A DNA stretch of 64,000 nucleotides from Strigops habroptila (Eukaryota > Chordata > Aves > Psittaciformes > Psittacidae). Numbering within the stretch: the first letter of the stretch is position 1; each line of letters begins with the position of its first letter. Position numbers and translations under genes: made by a program. Location of the stretch: positions 5,906,906 through 5,970,905 of the forward strand of contig NC_044290.2 in the NCBI RefSeq assembly GCF_004027225.2. Reading direction: 5' to 3'. The notes beneath the pieces were generated by a model. It was not told the DNA's origin. It searched no databases and saw only the letters and a list, made by a program, of their open reading frames with translations. Shown here piece by piece: positions 1 to 24,265 of this stretch.

Positions 1-490
1 CTCAAAGCTCGGCCAAGGACCTTGTGTAAATGCCTGGTCTGAAGCTCATGAAGCTCCCTGGGGGCATATGAGAGAGGCGGGTGCGCTGCTGGGTCCCTAA
101 AGAGCAGTTTTAACCTGACAGCCAAGGCCAGGGGAAAAGGAGAGAATTCTTTCCGATGCTGCAGGTGGTGCTCAGGAGGTGGCAGCGTGTCCTGAGGCAG
201 CAGGTTTCACTGCTGGGAGTGCGTGAGGCTCGCTGTGGCTTTGGGGAGGTCAGAGGAGCACAAGTGCTCTCTGCAGCCTGGCTGTGTCCTGTGTTAGCGC
301 TGCCCGCGCTGTGCAGCCGCACAGAGAGAGGCTTCCGGAGGCCTGCAGCCTGCAAATGCCTCGTTAGAAGCTTTGGAAATGAAAACTCGGAGTGTTCCTT
401 GTCTGTAGGGTGAGGTTCCTGCTCGCCCCCAACAGCTGTAACTGTACATACGTCTCAGATGCATTCGATCTGCTGCATGTGAAATAAACT
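1..490 (+). other. Probable 3' UTR end of the left neighbour (GGA3 by synteny)
   Basis: No coding exon is recognisable here. The stretch ends in a canonical AATAAA at 483-488. In the human 17q25 order NUP85 lies tail to tail with GGA3, so a rightward GGA3 transcript ending here would fit. The assignment rests on synteny only: no GGA3 protein sequence is visible. Confidence 0.45.
483..488 (+). terminator. Polyadenylation signal AATAAA, left neighbour
   Basis: A perfect AATAAA hexamer on the plus strand lies downstream of non-coding sequence. It most likely ends the gene entering from the left, which is convergent with NUP85. Confidence 0.45.
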
Positions 491-854
491 GATTTCCCTA
501 CTTTGCTCTCTGGGTCGCCCTTACTCGTGTGAGTGCTGCTGCGGTCGGTGCTGCTCCTGGGAAGGCTGAAACTCAACCCATTGCCTCAAGAGCATCCAAA
601 CTAAGGGAAAATGGAGAAGCTGGTGTTTTCTAAACCTCTCATGGCTTAAAAGGTGGGTTTAGTGTCAGCTCTGGGTACTGGAGGCAAAGCAACTGGGGAA
701 GCCAAGGTAACCCTGCCTTTGGTGACGGGGTTGACTCCACTGGGGAGGGCGGGCAGCTGGACCAAGCAACCTCAGCCTTTTGATGCAGCTCCCTCTGAAA
801 AGTTACATTTATGGCAGCCAAGAGCAAATCCCCAGCTATATGCAAAACAAGACA

Positions 855-860
855 TTTATT
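855..860 (-). terminator. NUP85: NUP85 polyadenylation signal
   Basis: TTTATT on the plus strand reads AATAAA on the minus strand. It lies about 70 bases past the NUP85 stop codon (928-930), giving a very short 3' UTR of about 90 bases. Confidence 0.7.
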
Positions 861-927
861 CTTAGAAAAGCACTCGGGTTATGTACAGTGAGCCACAGAG
901 GAAGAGTAAAATCACATCCTGCTGCCT

Positions 928-12661
<11,734 letters not shown>

Positions 12662-13130
12662 GGCGGCTGCCGCGCTGCGCTCCCGGGAAGGCCCCGCCGC
12701 GGCTGCCCGCGCCGCTGCCTGCGCCGCCGCGGAGCCCCGCCGCGCTCCGCCGCTTCCCCGCAGCGCTGTCCGCACCGGCGAAACACCGGCCGGGGGAAGG
12801 GGCCCCGCGGGGAGGCGCCGGCTCGGGGCAGGCGCCCGCCGCTCAGCCCCGGAAGCGCCGCGGGTTCCCAAGGCCCCGCCGGGGCGGGGCGGGCTGCGCT
12901 CCGCTGGGCGCTTCCCTGAGGCCTCCGGAGCTCGCCGGGGCGCTGGTGCTGTGCGGGGGGCTCCAGGCTCGGGCAGGGCTCAGCGCCGCGGCGGGCAGGC
13001 AGCGGGGAGCGCGGAGCCCCTCGGAACCGGAGCCGCCGCGTCTCCATCTCCTTCATTTTCGTGTCTCGGCGGTTTCCGTGCTGCAGGGACGCGGTGCTGG
13101 CGCTGGTGCGCGGCGATGTAGTCGGTCAGT

Positions 13131-16100
13131 GAACACCGTGTTCACTTCATTGCCTTCTAATAACTGGTTTGTCTTATTTCTTGATGCACTTCAAACACTC
13201 GCAGATAAATGAGCCTCCAGGTTGTTGAAGGTGACATTCTCTCTCGGGCAAGCTCATTGATAAAGCTGAGTAATCAAATTACGTGCTTTATGACTTAAGC
13301 GAGCTGCCTGCAGGTTGGAGGAGGACTGCGATGAAGCATTGGATCAGTCGCAGCAGATCAGGGAGATGTGCTGGCAAGTGTCAGGGAGAACATCTCTGCT
13401 GTGCTCTGTTCACTCACTCAGGGCCATGAGATGTTTTCCCTTCTGTGCCTGGCAGGGTTAATACCGCCAGAGCCTGATGGATGTTCTAACGCTGGGAGCT
13501 CACCTACCGGTAGACTTGAACTTGAGGATCCGTTAATAACTTGGTGTGACAAAACACTGACCACACGCTGTTCTTTTCCCTCACTCTGCTCTTCTTCCCA
13601 TCTCTGCATGCTCCTCACTTTTTGCCTGTTCCTCTCAATAAAGAACTTGTTCAGTGATCCACTGTTTAAGAGAAGCCCTGGCAATGCTGCCTCGCTGAGC
13701 TCTCAGCTGGGAGGAGGCAACAGGCCCTCAAACTGGTGCTTTACAAAAGCTTACTAAGGTTTTCCCAAGATAGCTTAAATAATTCACTGTCCTCTTGAGA
13801 CAAATGCTGCAACACTCCACTGCTAAATCCCCCTTTTTCACTCTATTGGCTACTGCATCCATCATTCCTCAAAACAATAAAGGCAGCAGTTATCTTTGGT
13901 GAAAGCACCTTGTGTTGCCAGTCATGCTGGGCAAAGGAGGTGGTGTCTGTGTGGGTCAGGCAGGAGGGGTGGCTTGTTGCAGGGTAGAAGAACTTAAATC
14001 TTCAGAAACCTGCTTGAGAAACTAAGAGGCATCAGTTTTAAGAAAGCTCATCCTTCATTTGTGGGTAAGAGTCCTGTGTTTTGGGGAATGTTGGAATCTC
14101 TGTTGTACAAATTCATCTACTGACTTACCAAATGGTGCTGCTCTGTGCTCTGCAGGATCCAGACAACTTGTATTTCTCCTTTACAAAACTGCTGTCCGAG
14201 AATGAAACAAGGCGTGGAAATATTTTAGGAAGCAACACGTGGAATTTTTTTTTCCCGGAGTTGGAATTTCTCTGGAATGCTCACTGTGACGCTGCCCCAT
14301 TCACTGCCCTTCAACTCCAGGCATTGAAGAGGAGGAGCTCAGAGGGACAAAAAAGCTTTGCCTTTTGCTCCCCTCTGCTGCAGCCAGGATCCTGCGGGAC
14401 CAGGTCCTTTGTGTGTGGCTTCTCCCCTGCTGCTCGCTCCGAGTGCTGGGGAGTTCTGGCCACTGCTCTGGGGATTTTAGCACTTACTTGTAGCTCCACT
14501 GAGCCTCCTGTATAGTGTGAGTTTCCTCTGTTGCTCTATAAGAAGACAAGCCATATAAATATGAGGCTTGTACAACCCTGCCCTGCATAATTGGTGGTGA
14601 GACCAGTGGTGGCACAGTTCTCAGCTTATCTGAGCACATATGACATCCACAGTGGTAGCAAAATCTTGTATGTTCTCATGAAATCTAGTGTATTTCCTTG
14701 TCTCCTTCCAAGTGCTATTTGTAATACTGGCCTTAATGTATGTCTCAACACCATTCAGTTCTTTCATGCTGCTCTCAGGCCCTGACCAGCTTCATCCCAC
14801 CTCTCCCCAAAGAAATCCTGCTCCCGGCCCTGCTGCACGGAGGTCTTCAAAGAGGGAGGGGAGAGCAAAATAAAGCAGGACCATCGAGCACCATCAGTCT
14901 CGTGATGCCCTTCCTCACAGCAGCCGCTTCTCTCTGGTGTTGCATCATTTCTAAAAATAGAACTTCAGGTCTCTTGGGAAGTGGCACTTGTCTTTTGTTC
15001 TGCAAAGCACCCCTCGTGCACAGAGTCTTGCTTAAAGAAAGCCATGTATGAAGAAGACGACTTGAATGGGGTTTGAGATGATTTAGTTCCTTGTCCTCCC
15101 ATTTAGTCCTGCTTTGCAGCAGTGGTAATGGATTTCAGAAGGCCACAGTGACATTGCCCATTGTTTTTCAGAGCTAAAAGAAAAGGTGAAAGGAGATCAT
15201 AGGAGAGTGAGTCACCATTAGGCTGCTCGAGGAGGGATTTGGACAAAAGCGGGTTGTTTTCTCTAGTCACAGGTGCTTCTTGCCTCCTGGTAGCTTAAAT
15301 AAATAGAAAAAACAATAGTAAGAGGAATTAAATGCAGGGAAAACAGGCAAGATCGACTGACTGGAACAGTCTTTTGATGATAAGGAAAACCATACAGGTA
15401 GGAGTGGAATGTCCAGCTCAAAGGAGGATCTGAGTTGCAGTCACAATTTAAAACAGCATACTGGTTGCTTTCTTGGGTCAGATGGAGCTCTTTCAGTGCC
15501 TGTGATTCCAGAACTGACTAACTAAGACTCTTCAGAAGGAGTAAAGTACTAAAAGGTTCTATGAAACTCTAGATGACGTTTGATCTTTCAGAGTATTGAA
15601 GCAGAGAGAAAACTACGATCTATGGGAGCCCAGTCTACAAGGAGATGGTAGGAGACTTCATGGCCTGTGTTTTGTGGAAGCTCTGCCTCAGGTTGGGTTA
15701 TGGCTGTTACTTTCTCAACTGGGAACTCAGGTAAAGGTTTGGCTTCAGCTTTCCATCCTCAGCACGTGATACTGTTCTTCACCTTCCAGACAATGGCAAT
15801 AAAACAAAACAATCTGTTTGTGTCTGCGCTCGGGTACTGGAATGTGAAGTAACGTGACAAAAGGCAGAGAAGGGGGATCAGAATCAGGAGTGAAAAGCAT
15901 GGCTGCAGTCTGAGCTTTGCTCGTAGGTTTCTCTTCAGTTGATATCTCACTACTTGAGTGCTTTAATCTGGACAAATCCCATCTTGTAACATCTCCTGTG
16001 CCTTAAACACAGGCCTGGGTGTTGTCACGCCTGGAGCAGAGCGTCCATCACCTCTGTGTCACAATCCAGTGTATTCACCCCACGGAGCGGCTCCGGGTGG

Positions 16101-16599
16101 GACTGATGCCCCCCATTAACGGCAAATCCATCCCTGAAGCATCCACAAAGGTCCTTTTTGTGGCATTTCTTCCCCACCGATGTGCTGTGGAGAAGCAGTT
16201 GACAAATGGCAGCGGGTGTAACACTGATGGGAACAGGCTCTGACACTGGTTTGTGGGAGCCTGAGAACTCCCTGGTGTTACCGAGAACTCCCCCTTCTCC
16301 TCTATTGGAAAGAACTTGAAGAAACCACTTACATCATTAATGGTATATCCTCTTATTTATGTATTATATGTTTGAGGTGCTGCCTCATGTCCTTAGCTCG
16401 TTGAAGGACACAAGTAAACCTTCTCTGCAATCATTTTCACTATATTCAAGCTGTGTATTTTGGATGCAGCAGAGCGGGTCTCCATTCCCTCTGCAGAAAC
16501 CACCTATTTCAGGGCAGGAAACTCGAAGCCCGGGGGTGCCAGAGGCAGGGTGACAGGGTGGCTGTCAAACCTCAGTGTCAGCTGTAAAACAGCGAGGGC
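13131..16599. other. Intergenic interval between NUP85 and SUMO2
   Basis: The two genes are divergent, each with its own CpG island, about 4.6 kb apart start to start. I see no recognisable gene, RNA gene or repeat in this stretch. The open frames present match nothing I know. Confidence 0.6.
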
Positions 16600-16911
16600 A
16601 CGACTTGGGGGGGAGAAAAAGCACCTCAGGTTAGAGGAGGCCGAAGCAGCGGGGTCACCGGCGGGGGTGCACCCGGGGCTGTGTGTGTGTGTATGTGGGG
16701 GGGTAACATCCAGCAGTGCCCCGAGGTGAGGTGCCTGAGGGGAGGTGGTGGTGGGGTGGGGGGGGGCGCGGCGGCCATTTTGAGTCGGACAATACCCGCC
16801 TCACAGGCACGGCGGGGCCCGCTGTGAGCGCCCGGCGGGGCGGGGCGGGGCGGGGCGCGCGCACGCAGCGGCCGGGGCGCGCGCACGCTCCGCCTCCCCG
16901 CCGGGCCCCGC

Positions 16912-16921
16912 GTTATGTAAC
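16912..16921. promoter_or_regulatory. D-box-like palindrome in the SUMO2 promoter
   Basis: GTTATGTAAC fits the consensus bound by PAR-bZIP factors (DBP, TEF, HLF) and by NFIL3. It is AT-rich, sits inside an otherwise almost pure GC block, and lies about 350 bases before the SUMO2 ATG. Binding is inferred from the motif only. Confidence 0.4.
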
Positions 16922-17167
16922 GGCCGCGGGGAGCGCGCGCGCGACACCGCCTCTCTTCCCCCTCTCCCCCCCCTCAACTCTTACCTCCCCCCCCCTTGTC
17001 CCCGCCCACCGCCGCGCGCTGGAGCCCAATGGGCGGCGGGGCCGCGCCGAGGGGGGGGAGGAGAGAGGGGGAAGCGGGGGGGGGAGCCCGTCGGGCGCGC
17101 GCACGCACGGGGGCAAGGCGCGGCCCCGCGGCAGTGCGTGCGCGCTCCCTGCCCCCCCCGCCTTCCC

Positions 17168-17188
17168 CTCTCTCTCTCTCTCTCTCTC
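17168..17188 (+). repeat. (CT)n tract in the probable SUMO2 5' UTR
   Basis: About ten uninterrupted CT units lie 80 bases before the start codon, within a wider pyrimidine-rich leader. Confidence 0.7.
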
Positions 17189-17267
17189 CTCCGCTGCCGC
17201 CGCGCTCGGTCGTTCCTTCCCCCCCTTTGTGAGGCGCTCGGAGCGGCCCGGACATCGCTGACTCGCC

Positions 17268-20200
17268 ATGGCCGACGAGAAGCCCAAGGTGAGGCAGGCG
17301 CTCTCCCGCCGCCCGCCCTCGCTCCCGCCGCCCTCACTTCGCCCCTCAGGCGGCGGCAGTGGTGGCGGGAGGAGGAGGAGGAGGCCCGTGCCCGGCCCCG
17401 GCCCTGGCCCGGCCCCAGCCAAGCGGCCTCGGCTCCGGCGCGCCGGCTTTGCGCGCCATTTTCCTGCGCACCCAGGCCGCGGCCGCTTCCCGCCCCGCCG
17501 GGGGAGGAGGGGGGCCGGGGCCGCAGCCTCCCGGGGCGGGCGGGGGATCCCCGGGGAGGATGGCGGGGAGAGAAGGGGGAGGCTCAGGGGGGGCGAATCC
17601 GGGCTCCCTTCCCGCCCTCCTCAGGCAGAGAGGCAGGTCCGGAGGCGGTTGCTGCCGCTGCCGCCTTCTTCCTCCTCTTGCTCGTCGCGGGGCCGGATCT
17701 GGCCTCCCCTGCGCGGCTGGCGGCGCAGCATCCCCGCTCGGAGCCAGCCTCCCGCCGGGGCACTTGCCAGCCCCTTCCCGTTCGGTGCCGCGGGAGGGGC
17801 GGGCGGACATCGCTCCCTGCCCCCTTTGTGCTGCCTCCGGGCCCGGCGGCCCTGGCCTGGCGGGGGGGGAGGGAGGCGCTTCGCTTTCCACAGCGGCAAT
17901 TAAAGAATAACCCCAGCGAAACTAATAATAATAATTAAAACCCCACCACAGCCAGCCCCGCGCCGTCTTCCCTCTCTCGTAATATTTTTTCCCCTCATTT
18001 TAAACGGGGTTCGGAGCAGCGCCGGGCCGGGGGCATCTGTCACATGGCGGCGGCGACCCGCACCCGGGCCCGGGTCGCTTCTCCGGTAGAAAACCCAGGT
18101 GAAAACGCTGCCCTGGAGCCGGGGAGCGCGGAACCTTCGCGTTGCCTCCGGATCAGAACGCGAGCAGCGGAGTTGGAAGTTGGTTTTCTGCAGTTTGTGC
18201 ATGTGGCTTCTCGTGGAAGCGACAGGATCGGACTCCGGGTCTAGGAGGGGTTTTATTGAGCGTTTTCTGAAGGAGGAAGCTTGGTTCCGCTCAGGTTTTG
18301 CCACCTTTTCACATCGAGTCCTTTAAAGTAGCTTGGAAGTTTTCTTCAGAAGTACTTCAACCGATAGGAAAAAGTTTGAGGTGCAGTTAGAAACCACTTG
18401 CTAGTGGTGGAGATCATAGCTATAATATCATTAACTTTATTGCTTTGATTGGGAGCTGTGGTGTTGCATATTATTGTGCCCTTCATAGAAATAACTACTT
18501 TTTTATCTTTAAATTTGTTGTAAAACAGCTGTCCTAGTAGCTTTTCATTGCTACCTGACATGTTAACCAGTCTCAAGAGTGACAGCCAATATCAGTTGGG
18601 TTTGGGGGTTCTTTTTGTGTGCATGGTTTTTTTCTTTACAGTTTCAAATAAAAACTACTGACCTTTATCTCCTAATACAAATTTTCAAGTTGTTAAACAG
18701 CTGTAATGCCCTTTATTTCCTCCTTTTTAATGACCTGTTGCACTTTGGTAAAATGTTCACTTCTTGTTTCGTACCTTTTTTAAAAAAAAGAGTGTGTTTG
18801 GTTTTTTTTTTCTTCTTCTTTTATTTCCTCCACAGGAAGGAGTGAAGACTGAAAACAATGACCACATTAATCTGAAGGTGGCAGGGCAAGATGGGTCTGT
18901 GGTGCAGTTTAAGATTAAGAGGCATACACCACTTAGCAAACTAATGAAAGCCTATTGTGAACGACAGGTATGGTTCTTGTGTGATCCTCAGGAGAGGGCT
19001 GGGGGAGAGGTGATCTCCAGAGATGATAGCTGAAGGCAGCAGAGGCTTAGATCTATGCAAATATGCAAAATGATAAAGGCTTAAGAGAAACTAATTGTGT
19101 GGTGGGGAGTGTGTTGTTCTTCGGATCTGTTACAGGGTGGACTGACAGGGTTGTGACAGGAAATGGGTAAAATAAAGATCTCTTGTTATCTTTGTGAAGT
19201 CTGGGTTATAGGTGGAGGCTGTTGGGAGGTGACTGTTATTCTACTGCTCAGAAATACCCGTATGGAAAGGGTGGGTTGGGAACCTGTGGTATGAACTCAG
19301 GAGAGAGACTTGAGTGATAATCAGAGGTATTTTTATAACTCTGAGTAACGGCTTGGTGTGGTCAGAGATTCTGGTTTATTAGCTTAGTATCGAGATGGAA
19401 GAACATCACTGGGTATTGCAGTGTTGAGTGTCCACCTTGAGAAGGAGCTTGTACAGTTAATGCTGAGCGTGGGTTGTTTTTTCTCTTGTGGCCTTGTCAA
19501 ATTAATCCTCTGAGGAGCAAGAAATTCCCTGTATTTTGTTAGTGTAATGGCAAATGTAGGCAGCTATTGCAAGTTTCACACCCACCTGTATAAGAGCGGT
19601 GCTATTTAACACTTTCAGCTGGAGCTTTTGGTTAGGAAGGTTCTGTCTCTGCTGACCACGATTTTTTAATGACTGTCTGCCTTTAAAAAGTTCCATCTGT
19701 CCAAAAGTGTTTGGAATTGGGGATGGTTTGGGTTGGTTTTTTTTAAACACAAATATTCAGTGATACCATCAAATACAATAAAATCAGTATATATCACTGA
19801 GGTAACTATTTCACTCCCAGGAAAAAACAAACTAATTCACACTCAGAGTGGGAAAACCTCTTTGATTTACCCTTTGCCACAACAGGAGAGTGATACGAAT
19901 AAAGACAGAGCAAATCAGCTCTCACTGGATGTGTGAATATGTTCTCATATGGGTGTTCTGGGGATAAATTAGTGAGTGTTTGAAGCCGTGAACTCATTTT
20001 TCTTACCTCTGTCAGACAAACTCTTGTTAGATTTTGCAGATCTCTGTGTACTGCTTTTCCAAACATGAAGTGCAGTTAGAGCTGTCTCTTGGAGGGTTTC
20101 AGGCTCGGTCAGTTGGTTGTAAAGTCTTAGGAAAGATGATTTTAGAAGCACTATTTGTGCTTCAGTTACTTGGAAACAAAAGTAAAGCTATAAAACTTTT

Positions 20201-23200
20201 CACCTGAATTCCCCAATTGTCAACTGGAGGGGAAAAAAATAATAAATCTTTATAATGGGAGACATGTTTTATTGTTTCAGTTTGAAGCCAGTAGGTGTGC
20301 AAAGGATACTGTCTTCAAGTTGTGTTTCTTAGGTGCTGACTTTGTTTAGAAGCGTTTGTTCTGCCTTAGTCTAAAAGTCAGATTCAGTTGGTGGTTGTAA
20401 CTAGGCACATCCAGTCTTAAAATCCTTAAACTGTGGACTTTGGATTTAATTTTGGGCAGCTGGAAGCTGCATATAGTAGAGAATTGAGCAGCTTTAAAGC
20501 AGGAAAATCATGTATTGCATGTTGTAGGCCTAAAATGGAAGTAAAACCTTGACTGATACGTTTAGAAGATCAAGACTATTCATGTGGGGAAAACTAATCC
20601 ATGGAACAGCCAGTTTTTTGTGGCTATTAATCTCACCAAGGTACCGTTGGTGAGTATGTTTTCAGCTAACATTTATCCAGCTCATAAAGTTGTCAGGAGC
20701 CTGCAAGAAAAAAACCCCAGCACTTTTGGAATAGGAAAAATATATTTTAAGCAACACAATGACAGAGAAAACAGCTCAAACCAAGTGTTGCTGTGCAAAA
20801 ATGTGTTGCTGCCATGACACTTTGCCACATGGGTTTTTTTAAACAGGAGGATGTTCTGAGTGAACACTGCAGAGTCTGAGTCATGGTGGAGAAGGATTTT
20901 GCTCTGAATTCTAAATTCTGACTGAAAATTTTACTTATTCTTTATTAAAATCTTTTTTTTTTCCTGCCAAGTCTCAAGAATTAATGAACTGCATTTTGTG
21001 TGATTGATACAGCTGCTCTTGCAGGGCTAAATGAAGTCTGCTCTTCAAATACAGAGGAGCCAGAACAGCACCATGTGGGATTTACCTCAAGCCAACTCGA
21101 GTTGTAGAGAGAGTAGCTAGAACTGGGGAAGAAGCAGACAACAAAGTTCTTGGTTCTGGTTGTATCCTCACACTTCATTCATCTTCCTGTGCAGAACGTG
21201 GTGTACAGTAGAATACTTTGGAAAACTTGTGAATTTGAAGCTTATGTTACAACTAGAAGGGATTGTTGTTCTTTAGTTCTTTTTGAGTTGGCTCAGGCAA
21301 GAATGAGTAGTCCTTTGGGGATAGAAGAGGTCAGCAAAATGACTGTGTGTGGTAGAAATGCTCAAAACCAGTTCAAATCCTATTCAGTAGTTTCTGGAAG
21401 TAGAAGATTCCATTATCTTTTTGTAAAGTTTCAGCTGTGCAGGGAACTTTGATCCATTGACTTCTTGTAAATAGGAATTGGAGGTCAGAAAGTCACCATT
21501 GCCTGCCCTTTGCTGCTGCAGACTTAGAAATGATGATTGCATTTATGGAACACATACTGTTGCTTTTGGGCAGGATCAAAAAGGAATATTGACTATTACT
21601 GTTTGACATGTGTTACCCAAAGTGTTGCCTCTCATTTTAAGTGCATTATTATTAAACAGCACTATAAAAATCCTGGCCTTTGGGGTGAGACTCGTGCACT
21701 AGAAGCTGCTTGATTTTACCTTCCAGTCAGTGGGGGCACTGTTGCTTCTCTTAGTTGTTGGCCACAATACAATTACTAATACAAACCAGACTGCAAGGAT
21801 TTGTAGGGAAATGCCTTAAAGTCAGTGCATGAGGGGAGTATGAAAACTATATCCTGGCTTTTAATGATCATGCTGACAAGTTGAAGAGCAAGCTAGTGAG
21901 TGCTTCTACACCAGACTTACTTCCCTTTGTTGCTTCTCTTTGTGCAGGGGTTGTCAATGAGGCAAATCAGATTCCGGTTCGATGGGCAGCCTATTAATGA
22001 AACAGACACACCTGCACAGGTAAACAGCAGAAGAAAGGCTAAAGAACTGCATTTGATACTTGCTGCAGGGGTTGATGCTTCTGTTGCGTATAAAATACCC
22101 GTGTAATTGTATCTATTAGTGATAGAACTTGATCTTTTTTACCACTGTTCTGGTATAACTAGTTTAGGGGTATTGGAACTGGAATCTCAGGCTTCTGTAG
22201 TGTTTTAAGTAATGAGTCTGTATCACCAGGAATAAAATAGGAACTGGAAGTGCAGTGTACAGATGGTGAGTCTTGTAAACCTGTCACCTTATTGAGTCAC
22301 AGCTCTGAGCTAAGAGTTGGTAAGTCAAGAATTGAGTTTTTCCTGAAGCACTGACTTGCTTCTGTAAGAGGTTGCCAGGATGTTATCAGGATCTTGTTTG
22401 CAAACTGGCTTTTGTAATGCAAAAGCCATTTTCTGTTATTCATAATTGGAAGCTCTGTTTCAGCAGCATAAAAATAATGAATACTGTGAAGTTGTAACTG
22501 GGTAAAATCAAGGCCATTCCAAGAACAGAATGGTTTGCTGTGGCTCTTGAGTATTTCTCTGTACTGCTCCACGTAGCTGAGTTTAATCAGTGTTTCCAAG
22601 TGATACAGGTTGATGTGCTTTGCAGAACTGCTTGTTATGAAATAAGGGACTCTTGGTGTTGGGGGGTTTATAGTAGACCTGTATTTTCTAAGCAGTTGCT
22701 CCAAAGAATGTGCCTCTTATGGGCACAATCTGCAACTTTTTAGCTCGGAATGCTGATAATCGAGGTAACAGGGTGCTTTTCTCTCCATCCATGTTATGCT
22801 GAAGCTCAGGATCAGTCTATTTATAGCTGTGGTAAATGCCATAGACTTGTTTGGTTTCCTGGAGTAGAAATTGAGACTGTTTAGGAATATAACATTAGTT
22901 ATAGCAACTCCTTCAATCTTCCTGTAGATTGTCATCTCTAGGTAACATCAACATCCCAGAAATACCAACTGTAAAAATTGGGGTGCAAAAGAGACTTACA
23001 TTTATGAAGTCTTGCTGCTGCTCACTGGCAGTTTGTTACATGGGTGACCGTGTCAAGTGCTTTCTTTCATGCTTGCTGATGCTTGGTTTTACTGCCTGCC
23101 TGGGCTGGGGGCCTTCATTACAGTCTGTTTTCCTTAGTGCTGTAGCTGAAGCCATTTGAATAACAGCAGCAAGGTGGAATTGTGTCAATGTTCTAAGGTA

Positions 23201-23617
23201 AACTGAGGAAGTAAGTAGGAGAAAGAAGATGCCATGGAAAAGTAGGCATCTGAATTAAAATGTTATGAGTGCTGATCTTTTCCACACAAGTCCTACAGTG
23301 CACCCTGAAGTTATGTAGTAGAATCCGTTCTAGGACAAGAGTTATCAACTGGCTTTTTGGGTTTTGCCTCTGCAGTTTCTTTGCTCTTGAGTTCTGGCGA
23401 TGTAGATTAAATGTACAAAGTGATGGTGATGGAAGGGAGTGGGGCTGGGCTGGTTTAAGTTGCATGAAAAGAAGATGTAAGAACACCCAAGCCTATAGTA
23501 GATACCCGAGAAGAGTTGAAAGCCTTTTCTCTCTCTTTTTTTTTTCTGCTACAGTTGGAAATGGAGGATGAAGATACAATTGATGTGTTCCAGCAGCAAA
23601 CAGGAGGAGTTTACTAA
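17268..23617 (+). CDS. SUMO2: Small ubiquitin-like modifier SUMO2, complete, 4 coding exons, 95 residues
   Basis: SUMO2 is a ubiquitin-like protein conjugated to lysines of target proteins through the SAE1/UBA2-UBC9 cascade, especially under stress and in mitosis. Coding exons are 17268-17288, 18836-18967, 21948-22019 and 23555-23617. All are in phase 0 and total 288 bases. The translation matches my memory of human SUMO2 throughout. It starts MADEKPK and carries the chain-forming lysine K11 in VKTE. The beta-grasp core includes [12 protein letters not shown] and [14 protein letters not shown]. The C terminus is QQQTGGVY, so SENP proteases would remove VY to expose the conjugating diglycine at 92-93. 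Introns are 1.5-2.9 kb, which argues against a retrocopy. The ATG lies in a CpG island (GCCATGG context). SUMO3 is the main alternative, but the short QQQTGGVY tail and synteny with NUP85 and JPT1 favour SUMO2. Confidence 0.98.
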
Positions 23618-24265
23618 ACAAACCAACACACAAACAAAGAACCTGCTACTTTCCTCTGCAGAACTGTGCTCCCACAGGCAACACATTCACAATTAGACAA
23701 ACGAGACTTGGTTCAGCCACATCCTGACTACTGCAGTAGAGTTTTCTCTCTTCTCTCTCTTGATTTTTTCTTTTTTCCTATTCCTTCTATTGTACATAAA
23801 GTAACTGGTGTATGTGCACAGACATAATGCATATTTTTTTTAACTAAATGGCCAATGGTATGTTTTGATCAACATTTAATGGAGATGGGGTGGGAAAAAC
23901 AAACTGGTTCTGTGAAAAATGCCCCTTTCTCCGTTAGTGGCATGCTCCTGCTCCTTTTATCTTTATATTCCAGTAAGTTATTTTGCTCTCACTGTTTAAA
24001 AAACAACAAAAAAAAACAAAAAACAAAACCTTGCATACCTTGTTTGATTGGATAATTTCAATGTTTTTTCTTTTATCATTGTAAAACCAAGGACAATTTT
24101 ATAACTTTTTTGTACGTAGCTGTTACATGTAGAGCAATCTCTGTCTAAGTAGGGGTAAATTACTCTTAAAAAAAGAAAAAAAGGAAGAAAAAAAAATCCT
24201 AGATAGTTTTTCCCTTCAAGTAAAAGCGTCTTGTTGTTTAAATAAACTTCTTGTTTAAAATAACC
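23618..24265 (+). other. SUMO2: SUMO2 3' UTR
   Basis: About 650 bases of AT-rich sequence run from the stop codon to the AATAAA at 24241-24246. The stretch includes pyrimidine-rich and A-rich runs (near 23998-24030 and 24165-24195), typical of a long regulated 3' UTR. The cleavage point (about 24265) is inferred. Confidence 0.8.
24241..24246 (+). terminator. SUMO2: SUMO2 polyadenylation signal
   Basis: Canonical AATAAA, followed within 30 bases by a T-rich stretch (GGTTTCTTTAGTGTTCTC) suitable as a downstream element. Confidence 0.85.

Larger units (their letters stand above)
16600..18130 (+). promoter_or_regulatory. SUMO2: CpG island promoter of SUMO2
   Basis: An extremely GC-rich block of about 1.5 kb surrounds the first coding exon (17268-17288) and continues into intron 1. 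It contains GC-box-like GGGGCGGGGCGGGGCGG runs near 16836-16856 and a (CT)n tract in the probable 5' UTR. A GT-rich simple repeat at 16681-16701 marks its left edge. Borders are estimated by eye. Confidence 0.75.

Noticed and set aside
17138-17938. Several 180-270-codon frames on both strands in the SUMO2 CpG island
   Set aside because: Very high GC removes stop codons. The frames are low in complexity and overlap the real SUMO2 exon 1 and intron 1.
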